Shown one piece after another: positions 1 to 7,281 of a stretch of DNA of 64,000 nt. The stretch is taken from positions 1-64,000 of the forward strand of contig DBMP01000006.1 in NCBI GenBank assembly GCA_002298145.1, given 5' to 3'. The translations under genes were made by a program, and so were the position numbers. The first letter of the stretch is position 1; every line of letters starts with the position of its first letter. The notes under the pieces are model-generated. The model worked only from the letters and a program-made list of their open reading frames with translations, was not told where the DNA came from and did no database searches. Origin of the DNA: Spartobacteria bacterium UBA695. Lineage in GTDB: Bacteria; Verrucomicrobiota; Verrucomicrobiia; Chthoniobacterales; Chthoniobacteraceae.

Positions 1-189
1 CGCATCGCCCAGCGGCGCCCCCAGGCGTACCAGAAGCGAACGTTCTGAGGGAGTGGTCTGGATCTGTTTTGGCAGCCGGGATCGGAGAATCTGATTCTCT
101 GCTTTGAGATAAGAGATCTCGCGCAGAAGGATCGACTGCGTCATGTGAATCAGGAAAACGAGGAGCGGATTTTGACGGACTCTGGACAT
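1..189 (-). CDS. DDE integrase-type transposase, N-terminal fragment (runs off window)
   Basis: The minus strand from an ATG at 187-189 to the window edge reads 63 codons without a stop. Its residues include a leucine-rich segment and the string YLKAENQILRSRLPKQI followed by TPSERSLLVRLGAPLG. That arrangement (helix, then ENxILRxRLP, then TPxER) is what I know from the N-terminus of integrase-core transposases common in planctomycetes and verrucomicrobia. The catalytic core lies outside the window, so completeness cannot be judged. The start is the first in-frame ATG; the frame stays open further upstream. The family call is from memory of the motif, not from a search. Confidence 0.5.
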   Translation of the reverse strand, partial: MSRVRQNPLLVFLIHMTQSILLREISYLKAENQILRSRLPKQIQTTPSERSLLVRLGAPLGDA

Positions 190-581
190 CGAAAAGTACG
201 GAAGGAGATAGTCAAGCAGGCGGTTTTTCGATATGAATCTCTGAGCCGTCGAAAAAAGGATTTTATAGAGGCAACGTGGGGAAGAACAAGGTTTTTGCAT
301 ACCGCTCAAATCCCGAGGGAACGGCTTCGAGTGGACGAGATGCCCGGAGGCGAAGCAATGGTCGAGCGTGTTGGCAGAAAAGGGCGTTTCCGCACCATCG
401 AAATGGCCGCCCATATCGGCGTTTCGAACTAGAGAATCCGAATGCTGTTAACCGAGAGCAACTTTCCGTAAAGAGGAAAGCCAAACCACAAAGGATTCGA
501 GTCGTATAAGTGGTTCAAAAACAAGAGAAAACGGAGAAAAAAACAGAGAAACCATTCCGAAGAGAGTTGTGCATGGGGAGG
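190..581. other. No recognisable gene
   Basis: About 390 bases between two transposase remnants. Short open frames exist on both strands, but none has a recognisable motif or ribosome-binding site. The part at 429-581 is read as an unrelated C-terminal extension of the truncated ISL3 frame. It probably marks the site where the ISL3 element was cut by a later rearrangement. Confidence 0.5.
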
Positions 582-1070
582 CTGGCCCTTGTGGAGGGTG
601 TGCTCGTCGATGCCCAGCACCATTGGGCAACGCAGGCTGAGACGCTCCTTGGCTTTGCGCTCGGTAAACTGGTGGTAGATGCGCTCGATGGTGGCGCTGC
701 CGATGTGGAGAATCCGAGCGAGAGTGGAGACGCAGATGCCATTGTCGTACTGGCGATAGGCGTCTTCGCGGAAAGGTTCGCTGCTGTGGCGCCCGGCGAG
801 GATACCGGGCAGCGGCGGGACAAAGCAGTGATGGCAATCCCGGCATCGCAACCGCCGGGTATGGACAACCAGGCAGGTCGGTTCGCCAAAGCGATCCAGG
901 TGGCGCACCTGCTTTTGATACCTGCCCTTGCTGTGGAGGCGTCCGCCTCCACAGCAAGGGCAGGAGCACGTTCGCGCCTCGGGTTTAACGTGGATTTTAA
1001 GAGGCTTTGTGGCTTCGGTACGCAGTACCTGGTAGCCGTCGATTCCAATTCGATTGAGCAGGGTGGTCAT
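582..1070 (-). pseudogene. ISL3-family transposase, truncated after the first catalytic Asp
   Basis: The frame starting at ATG 1070 has the ISL3 N-terminal zinc ribbon (CSCPCCGG, then a second pair CRDCHHC), a helix-turn-helix region (STLARILHIGSATIERIYHQF) and the start of the DDE domain with the motif LGIDEHTLHKGQ, which carries the first catalytic aspartate. Family members run to about 400 residues; here homology stops near position 582 after roughly 163 codons and the frame continues into unrelated residues to 429. The remaining DDE residues are missing, so this copy cannot transpose. It contains a perfect long inverted repeat within the zinc-ribbon coding region. Confidence 0.75.
921..964. 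repeat. Perfect 21-bp inverted repeat with 2-bp loop inside the transposase remnant
   Basis: Bases 921-941 and 944-964 are exact reverse complements, separated only by TC at 942-943. The arms begin CCTGCCCTTGCTGTGG. The palindrome lies across the codons of the zinc-ribbon segment CPCCGGGRLHSKGR. A rho-independent terminator is unlikely because no T-run follows on either strand. Confidence 0.9.
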
Positions 1071-1385
1071 TAGGACTATTTTTCATCTTTTGTCCTCCCT
1101 CCCCATTCTTTGATGGAGAGCCCATTATCCGCCGTATGGATACAAACGCTTCAACAAAGAGACGTTGTTGATTATCGAATAAGCCTGAAGCGCCCCCCAG
1201 CATCACATCAAGACAGGCCGGGCAATTAAGGATCCAGTAAGATCGAATGAGGCATTCCGACATCACCCGGTCGGTTCAAACTCCCACCAAACCAAGAAGT
1301 AAATCAGAAAAGATTGCGCAGGCAGATTCGTTTTGATTTTATTGGGCGCGATATCGAATTGTCAGTTTTGGTCAAAAGGAGTCCC
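1071..1385. other. Intergenic region upstream of the kelch-repeat gene
   Basis: Between the truncated transposase and the next gene I see no coding sequence with recognisable similarity. A good ribosome-binding site (AAAAGGAG, about 1374-1381) lies just before the ATG at 1386, and this decides that start over an in-frame upstream codon at 1314. No clear promoter boxes could be assigned by eye. Confidence 0.5.
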
Positions 1386-4300
1386 ATGAAGTTATCCAGT
1401 TTCTTTAGCCTTGCCACCGTGGCGAGCGCCACATTGTGCGTGTTTACCTCGACCATCCGCGCCCAAGTGCCGCAAATCATCAACTATCAAGGCCGGGTGG
1501 CCGTTGGCGGGACGAACTTTACCGGCTCCGGCCAGTTCAAATTCGCTCTGGTAGATGGAGGCACAAACACTGCATCCACAGCCACGGCCACCCCAACCGT
1601 TTCCTATGGATATCTGGTTGCTGTCACGGTGCCGAATGGCTGCGGCGGTTCCGGCTATACCTCGGCCCCAAAAGTGACCATAACCGATCCAACGGGCACA
1701 GGAGCCGTGGCCACGGCCAGTGTCTCCGGCGGAGTGGTCACCGCCGTCACGGTTTCAACCCCCGGTTCAGGCTATTCCGCAAACCCCACGGTGACGATAG
1801 CGGCCCCTCCACAGAACATCGTTTGCACGTCGTTTTGGAGCAACGATGGCTCAAGTGTTGCCGGGGCACCGCCGACTGCGGCAGTGACTCTTCCTGTTGC
1901 GCAGGGACTTTATTCCGTGCTTCTTGGAAATACCAGTTTGCCAAATATGACGGCCATTCCTTATGGAGTATTCGGCAATTCCGATGTTCGACTGCGGGTA
2001 TGGTTTAACGACGGCACCGCACACGGTTGGCAACAACTTACTCCCGATCAACGCATCGCTGCGGTGGGGTACGCCATGACCGCCAATTCTGCTCAAACAG
2101 TTCCTGATGGGGCAATCACCAGCGCCAAGATTGCCGCTGGTGCGGTGACTTCCGCTGCGATTGCGAACGGCGCCATCACTTCGGCCCAACTTGCGCCGGG
2201 AGCCATTTCAGGGTCGAACATTGCATCTAACTCAATCACCGGCAGCCAGTTGTCGCCCACCGCTGCGGCCGACAGCGTGGGACAAGGGGCATTCATCATG
2301 TCGGATAATCCGAGTGCCACAAACCTAACGAATGCGGGTTATGTCAATGTCGGAAAGCAGAAAGTGAAATCGGAAGGATGGAATAGTTCATCGGATCCAT
2401 CTTTATTTAGCGGAATTGCGGATGATAAATTAAGCTCGTTTTTGTTCTTGAACGGAACAAACGTGATGGCTGTCGGAGTGCGATATGACTATTCGGGAGC
2501 ACAGCCGTTAGTCGTTGCAAAATATAACTCCTCATCCCGAAACTGGTCATTTGTTCCCACCACGGGAACGGGACCGTCGTTCCGAGAAGGTTTCTCTGCC
2601 GTTTGGACGGGGACCGATGTCATTATTTTTGGAGGGCGAGATGCCAACCAGAAAGCTCTTGGCGACGGTGCGCGATTCAACTCTGCGAATAATGCATGGA
2701 CGCCGATTTCTTCGGTCGGAGCGCCTTCCGCGAGATTTCTGCAGACAGCTTTGTGGACTGGCAGCAAGATGATTGTCTGGGGTGGATACGGAGTTGGCGG
2801 GGATATTCAAAACGGGGCTCTGTACAACCCAACCACGGATACTTGGAGTCCCATCAGCACCACGGGAACGGTTTATATGCCCAGCGCAACTGAAAATGCG
2901 ACTGTCTGGACGGGAACAGAAGCGTTTTTTTGGGGGTACAACTTCGGTTCCTCAAAAAGCTACGCTCTTACCCGCTACAATCCTTCAAGCAACACTTGGA
3001 GCTATGGAGCGATACCCTCGGTATCAGGATCAAATAGTTCTTTTTCCTTAAGTAACACTGCCATACCAAACGCCGTCTGGACCGGCACAGAGATGATTAT
3101 TTGGAATGTTACTGTTTCCCAGACCCCCACGCCCGCCAGTCCAAGTCATGCGGCCCGGTACAATCCCACGACGGACACATGGTCTCTGGTTACAGGGACG
3201 GGAAGCCCCACAGCATTGTATAATTCACCAAGCGCTGTCGCATGGACCGGCTCCCAGATGACCGTTGTTACCGGTTCCGACAGTGGAGGCTCTTATAATC
3301 CCGCAACGGACTCCTGGTCGCAAATCTCACCCTATGGCCTGTCATTCCCATCGTATGTTTCGCAACCGGTTCAGGCATTATGGTCTGGGTCAGATACGGT
3401 AATTTGGAATAATTGCAGCGCTCCTTCTTCCAATGGCGGGAGATTCAACCCAAACACAAATTCCTGGACTCCCATTTTGGGGACAACCCGTCCCGGTATC
3501 CGCAGTCAGGCACGCGCCTATTGGACTGGAAACGCGCTGCTGGTTTGGGGCGGGTATTCGTCTTCTCTGGCATCTTGGTTAACCGATGGGCGACTCTCAG
3601 GAGCTTCACTTTATGATTATTGGAGTGCCATTGGAACCACCGGAGCGCCCACGGCTTCATCAGCATATAGTACCGTATGGACGGGAACCGAGCTGATCGT
3701 TTGGGGCGGATGCAATGGTTCGACGGTTTTTAAAACCGGCGCGCGCTACAATCCCGCGACGGACACATGGACCGCTGTTTCGACCAATGGCGCACCGGTC
3801 GCCCGAAGCAACCATTCCGCCATATGGACGGGCACAGAAATGATTGTCTGGGGCGGCAAGGGGAGCACCGGCGCCCTTTTAAGCGATGGCGCGCGCTACA
3901 ATCCCAGCACCGATACTTGGACATCACTCTCGACTGGTGGCGCGCCCGCGGTAAGGATGAACCATTCCGCTGTGTGGACAGGTACGGAGATGATCGTGTG
4001 GGGGGGCAATGGAAACGGGGGTAGCTTTGTAAACGACGGTGCGCGCTATAACCTCGCCACCAATACCTGGACCGCCTTGCCTGCCACCGGAGCGCCTGCG
4101 GGCCGCATCAACCCCGCCGCCGCATGGACCGGGAATGAGATGCTCATTTGGGGCGGAGAAATCTCCAGTTCGACAACAACGAATACCGGTGCGCGCTACA
4201 ACCCCACCACCAATACCTGGAAGACAATGAACGCCAGCGGCGCACCCAGCGCGCGCACTCTTCATACGGGGAGCTGGATTACGAATAAATTCGTCGTGTG

Positions 4301-4550
4301 GGGCGGTTCGGGAACGCCCGGTGGCGGCGCGCCAATTTATGGGGATGGCGCGTATTACAGCCCAGTTTACGATCAATGGACACAGATCAAGGCCGATTCG
4401 GCTCCCAGCGCTCGATATGGGCACTCTGTTTCCGTGGACGCCTTTAATAGCAAGCTATACATCTTTGGGGGAAACGATGGCAGCAATGATTTGAACGATA
4501 TATTCTATTATAGCCCCGAGTTGGACATGTTCCTTTACCAGCACCAATAG
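1386..4550 (+). CDS. Exported kelch-like repeat protein with low-complexity stalk
   Basis: About 1,054 residues from ATG 1386, chosen for the AAAAGGAG site before it and because the protein then starts with a typical signal peptide (MKLSSFFSLATVASATLC...AQV). The first part (to about residue 230) is glycine/threonine-rich. A short repeat of the type GAITSAKIAAGAVTSA follows (nt 2100-2270). From nt 2560 to 4500 the protein consists of roughly 50-residue repeats with the blocks VWTGTEMIVWGG and GARYNPxTDTW, which match the kelch/galactose-oxidase beta-propeller pattern. Neighbouring repeats are about 150 bp apart at DNA level. Likely a surface or secreted binding protein; no catalytic motif was found, and the ligand is unknown. 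The next exported-protein gene follows after 28 bases, so the two are probably co-transcribed. Confidence 0.75.
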   Translation: MKLSSFFSLATVASATLCVFTSTIRAQVPQIINYQGRVAVGGTNFTGSGQFKFALVDGGTNTASTATATPTVSYGYLVAVTVPNGCGGSGYTSAPKVTITDPTGTGAVATASVSGGVVTAVTVSTPGSGYSANPTVTIAAPPQNIVCTSFWSNDGSSVAGAPPTAAVTLPVAQGLYSVLLGNTSLPNMTAIPYGVFGNSDVRLRVWFNDGTAHGWQQLTPDQRIAAVGYAMTANSAQTVPDGAITSAKIAAGAVTSAAIANGAITSAQLAPGAISGSNIASNSITGSQLSPTAAADSVGQGAFIMSDNPSATNLTNAGYVNVGKQKVKSEGWNSSSDPSLFSGIADDKLSSFLFLNGTNVMAVGVRYDYSGAQPLVVAKYNSSSRNWSFVPTTGTGPSFREGFSAVWTGTDVIIFGGRDANQKALGDGARFNSANNAWTPISSVGAPSARFLQTALWTGSKMIVWGGYGVGGDIQNGALYNPTTDTWSPISTTGTVYMPSATENATVWTGTEAFFWGYNFGSSKSYALTRYNPSSNTWSYGAIPSVSGSNSSFSLSNTAIPNAVWTGTEMIIWNVTVSQTPTPASPSHAARYNPTTDTWSLVTGTGSPTALYNSPSAVAWTGSQMTVVTGSDSGGSYNPATDSWSQISPYGLSFPSYVSQPVQALWSGSDTVIWNNCSAPSSNGGRFNPNTNSWTPILGTTRPGIRSQARAYWTGNALLVWGGYSSSLASWLTDGRLSGASLYDYWSAIGTTGAPTASSAYSTVWTGTELIVWGGCNGSTVFKTGARYNPATDTWTAVSTNGAPVARSNHSAIWTGTEMIVWGGKGSTGALLSDGARYNPSTDTWTSLSTGGAPAVRMNHSAVWTGTEMIVWGGNGNGGSFVNDGARYNLATNTWTALPATGAPAGRINPAAAWTGNEMLIWGGEISSSTTTNTGARYNPTTNTWKTMNASGAPSARTLHTGSWITNKFVVWGGSGTPGGGAPIYGDGAYYSPVYDQWTQIKADSAPSARYGHSVSVDAFNSKLYIFGGNDGSNDLNDIFYYSPELDMFLYQHQ

Positions 4551-4578
4551 CGATATTGACAGGGCATCTGCTGCATCC

Positions 4579-5496
4579 ATGAAACCGCAATTCCCTTTTC
4601 TCAGCGCGCTCGGCCTCATCGCATTCGCCTGTGCCGCAGGAGCAGCCCCGCGCACAAGTGCGGATTATTCCATCTCTTCGGAATCCATCGACCAGGGAGG
4701 CGCACTGCTGACCAGCGCCAACTATGCCGTTAACGCGAGCGCCAACGACACAGGTGCCACAGGAAGCGAACCGACCTGCGGCTACCTTGTAAAGAGCAGT
4801 TATATCGGCCAGCTATTTGATGTAGTGGGAGCGCTCCCCACCGCTCCTGTGGCAGAGATCGTTGAGGGAGGAACAGTACAACTTGGAGCGTTGCAAGTGC
4901 TTGATGATGCTACGGTTCTGCCGTTCTCTCCGTCGCTCGCTACTTGGAGCGTTGGAAGCGGCCCGATTACCTCGATTACCCCCAACGGCTTCGCTACCGC
5001 CGCACTCGTCTATCAAAACACCTCGGCTACCGTCCGACTCAACTACCAAGGCTTCACGGGCACTCTCTCCCTCGCCGTCCTCAATGTGAACACCGACGAC
5101 TTTGGCATCTATGCGAAGGACGGCATTCCTGACGATTGGCAGGTTCAATACTTTGGTCAAAATAATCCGAACGCGGCCCCCGACGTAGACGCCACTGGTT
5201 CCGGGCAAACGAACCTTTTTAAATACGTTGCCGGGCTCAACCCCACGGACCCAGCCTCGGTGTTTCGCGTCACAGTGCAACCTGTTTCGGGCCAACCCAG
5301 TCAGAGGAAAATCGTTTTCAGCCCTGTGGTCTCAGATCGGGCTTATACGGTTGTTTACAAGAACAATCTCACCGACGGCACATGGACGCCGCTTGCCGGA
5401 GCCTCGCAAAGCGACAACGGCCAGCAGAGAACCGTTATTGACACAGACGCCGCAGGAAAAGCGAAATTCTACCGGGTGCAGATCAGCAAACCATAG
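4579..5496 (+). CDS. Exported protein with a C-terminal calcium-loop-like domain
   Basis: 305 residues with a signal peptide (MKPQFPFLSALGLIAFACAAGA, cleavage near AGAAP). The N-terminal part (SADYSISSESIDQGG) resembles a beta-rich segment often seen in exported verrucomicrobial proteins. Around residues 180-220 it has GIPDDWQVQYFG followed by PDVDATGSGQTNLFKYVAGLNPTDP. This is the thrombospondin-3/dockerin-like acidic loop plus helix that commonly precedes a C-terminal beta-sandwich in this phylum. The final ~85 residues are probably that beta-sandwich. No enzyme motif seen. It lies 28 bases after the kelch-repeat gene and may share its function in envelope display. Confidence 0.65.
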   Translation: MKPQFPFLSALGLIAFACAAGAAPRTSADYSISSESIDQGGALLTSANYAVNASANDTGATGSEPTCGYLVKSSYIGQLFDVVGALPTAPVAEIVEGGTVQLGALQVLDDATVLPFSPSLATWSVGSGPITSITPNGFATAALVYQNTSATVRLNYQGFTGTLSLAVLNVNTDDFGIYAKDGIPDDWQVQYFGQNNPNAAPDVDATGSGQTNLFKYVAGLNPTDPASVFRVTVQPVSGQPSQRKIVFSPVVSDRAYTVVYKNNLTDGTWTPLAGASQSDNGQQRTVIDTDAAGKAKFYRVQISKP

Positions 5497-5636
5497 GATT
5501 GCCCGGGGTAGGTTGCCATGCGTATCGTCGTAAGCGACGCGTAGCCTGCCTGCGATGACTTCTCCGACGATGCGGCGAACTCTGCCACCTTCGTGGCACG
5601 CGCCTTGTCGGCTACCGCTCTTGTATCAACCAGTTT

Positions 5637-5921
5637 CTACCACTGAACACTGGCGCCAGACATCCCCTCTTTTTCTGGGAAAGCAACAGGGTATATCTTG
5701 CCGTTGAATTTGACCTCAACCGTACCTGTTTGCTGTGCGGGGCTGGCGATGGAAATACGTGGCTTGCCTTTGATATTCTCAAAGATCATAGCGCATGACC
5801 GATCGACCGCCAGCGAGCTTTTGGCAGTCACCTCACACTCTCCTGCCTCGTAAAAAATCGCGAAGATCGTCTTGCCGCGTTGAATCGCTTGCAATTGCTT
5901 AGTATTACTTAGAATTTTCAT
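5637..5921 (-). pseudogene. Polysaccharide lyase family 8-like gene, C-terminal remnant
   Basis: The 94-residue frame reads ILSNTKQLQAIQRGKTIFA then YEAGECEV, SLAVDRSCAMIFE, PRISIASPAQQTGTVEV. This resembles the small C-terminal beta-sandwich of PL8 lyases (hyaluronate, chondroitin AC and xanthan lyases), whose pattern is xLSNTxxxQAVxH...VFxxAGxV...DxPxxVl...SDPTQ. The catalytic alpha/alpha toroid and central beta domain, normally 500-700 residues, are absent. The frame is interrupted at about 5922-5931, where the end of an IS3-type element begins. The gene was therefore probably cut by insertion and deletion. The PL8 assignment is pattern memory and could be another lyase with the same tail. 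Confidence 0.5.
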
Positions 5922-6412
5922 GCGCGGAGGATGGGTTTGTCCATCTTCTGCGTAAGGAGGCCGTAGGCCGACTGGAGCGGAAGATGGACACGCTGAGGCG
6001 CAAAGCTTGCCAGGCTTTGGTATCCAAGCTTGCTGTGTGGCCTATATTGATTGTAGTGGCGCCGGTAATCTTCGATGACCACGCACGCTTCGGTCAGCGT
6101 CCAGAGTTGCTCCCGGTTGAGGCATTCGTCCCGGAATCGCCCATGGAAGCTTTCTACGAAGCCGTTCTGCCACGGGCTCCCGGGTTCTATGTAGAGGGTT
6201 TTGATCCGGTTCTCTTTGAGCCAGCGCTGCACTTCCTTGGCGATGAATTGCCTCGCTTTGCTCGCCCTCCGGGCTACCTTCGGCAGGCTATCTACGCTGC
6301 GCTACTGTTATCGCTCCTAAGGTATTCCGGTGCTCCGTGCTCTTGGATCGCTTTTCCCATCCACTCCAGCACGTCGGCGCTACGCAATGCCCGGTCGGTT
6401 CGCAACACGTGG
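5918..6412 (-). pseudogene. IS3-family orfB transposase remnant
   Basis: The open frame from 6232 down to 5918 contains TLYIEPGSPWQNGFVESFH, RDECLNREQLW and YRRHYNQYRPHSKLGYQS, the unmistakable C-terminal rve domain of IS3 orfB with the catalytic glutamate in VESFH. Upstream in another frame (about 6412 to 6308) the residues HVLRTDRALRSADVLEWMG and EHGAPEYLRSDN continue the same domain up to the second catalytic aspartate. The codons that should read GPE after RSDN are replaced by about 55 foreign bases, which shift the frame. The first half of orfB and all of orfA are missing. The gene is dead. Confidence 0.8.
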
Positions 6413-6449
6413 CACTACGGCCTCCTTACGCAGAAGATGGACAAACCCA
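5932..6449. mobile_element. Internally deleted IS3-type element with 36-37 bp terminal inverted repeats
   Basis: The sequences at 5930-5966 and 6415-6451 are exact reverse complements over 37 bases; within them the element boundaries fit the IS3 rule of 5'-TG...CA-3' at 5932 and 6449. Only about 520 bp lie between the ends, against 1.2-1.5 kb for intact IS3 elements. The content is the 3' part of orfB. No obvious target duplication flanks the ends, consistent with a later deletion of neighbouring DNA (the lyase remnant abuts the left end). Confidence 0.75.
6253..6307. repeat. Short dispersed-repeat-like insert in the transposase remnant
   Basis: About 55 bases interrupt the conserved RSDNGPEF codons of the orfB remnant. 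They contain TCGCTTTGCTCG, the small hairpin GCCCTCCGGGC, ACCTTCGGCAGGC and CTACGCTGCGCTAC. Strings of this kind (cluster of short hairpins with CTTCGGCAGGC and CGCTTTGCTCGCCC) are typical of small mobile palindromic repeats in several bacterial genomes. The exact family could not be named without a search. Confidence 0.5.
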
Positions 6450-6544
6450 TCAAAACAACCTAACCATACAAACCATTCCCGCGGCCTAACTCTCCCCTGG
6501 CTCAGTTTTGTGAATCCTGTCACATAGAGAGCCGGATTTAACCG

Positions 6545-7123
6545 TTATTTAAACGAGCCGTAGTCGGCCCTGATAATGACAAGGTCGCCCTTTCCGTCCG
6601 CCTCAAGTGGTAACACCAATTTATCGGGTTCAGAAACGGTTGTTTTATGAGGTTTTCCACCGACAGTATAACTCACGCGCAACTCTTTTGGGCTGCCATA
6701 ACATGGGTCACCTTCAAATGTATCATTGCTAACCTCAATCGAAAGCGCATTTGCTTTGATCGCCGCTGCTAACTTTTCCGTCACATCTATGTTTTTGTCT
6801 GGAAGGTTGCCATAGACCGCCTTAGTAACAGTCAAAGTCTTGCCAACGGGTGCTTTGATAACTAGAAAGCCATTTTCAAGCATCACACTGCTCGATCGAA
6901 CGTCATCAATGGTATATTCAACCTTCAGCTTTTTCTGGGCACCGTATGCTGGATCCCTTTGCATTAGCTCGTTGGTGACAAGAATAGTAAGGGCATTATT
7001 AGTCACCAATCCCTTTACCTGATCAGTCACATCGGCAGTCTGTGCCATTAAGGAGTGAACTGATAATAAAATTCCAGAGACAATCAATGTTAGTATTTTT
7101 TCCATGGTAGGTGTTTTTTTCAT
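6545..7123 (-). CDS. Exported protein with two tandem copies of a small beta-domain
   Basis: 192 residues. An N-terminal signal peptide (MEKILTLIVSGILLSVHSLMAQ) starts either at the first ATG (7123) or at the second Met six codons later; neither has a clear ribosome-binding site. The mature part is an internal duplication: DVTDQVKGLVTNNALTILV...DPAYGAQKKLKVEYTIDD and DVTEKLAAAIKANALSIEV...DPCYGSPKELRVSYTVGG, each ending with a hydrophobic strand and AxYG. This resembles the DUF3395-type module found at the C-terminus of some DnaJ-like proteins, but here it stands alone and is exported. Function unknown. Confidence 0.6.
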   Translation of the reverse strand: MKKTPTMEKILTLIVSGILLSVHSLMAQTADVTDQVKGLVTNNALTILVTNELMQRDPAYGAQKKLKVEYTIDDVRSSSVMLENGFLVIKAPVGKTLTVTKAVYGNLPDKNIDVTEKLAAAIKANALSIEVSNDTFEGDPCYGSPKELRVSYTVGGKPHKTTVSEPDKLVLPLEADGKGDLVIIRADYGSFK

Positions 7124-7281
7124 AAAATGGGGGAATTAACGTCCCAACGCAATCAGGCCGACCACGCAATGAGTTTTCTGTAAAATATGTGCTGGCAGGG
7201 GTGTGTTTAAGCGGCTTGAAGTTGGGAAGGCGAGTTCATGTTGAGGTAGATTTTGGCTATAGCGGAAATCCCTTGATTCTG

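Noticed and set aside
145..432. Plus-strand open frames between the two transposase remnants
   Set aside because: They oppose the transposase fragment and show no recognisable domain or ribosome-binding site.
921..964. Long hairpin as a transcription terminator
   Set aside because: It lies within a transposase coding sequence and has no T-run on either side.
3924..4424. Minus-strand frame opposite the kelch-repeat gene
   Set aside because: Shadow of repetitive coding DNA; Arg/Gly/Ala-rich with no start signal.
2560..4500. Regularly spaced DNA repeats considered as a CRISPR array
   Set aside because: The unit is ~150 bp, encodes propeller motifs in frame and has no unique 30-40 bp spacers.
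5497..5636. Possible RNA element or terminator between the exported-protein gene and the lyase remnant
   Set aside because: There is a weak CGTCG-TAAG-CGACG hairpin but no T-run or known RNA motif, so nothing is claimed.
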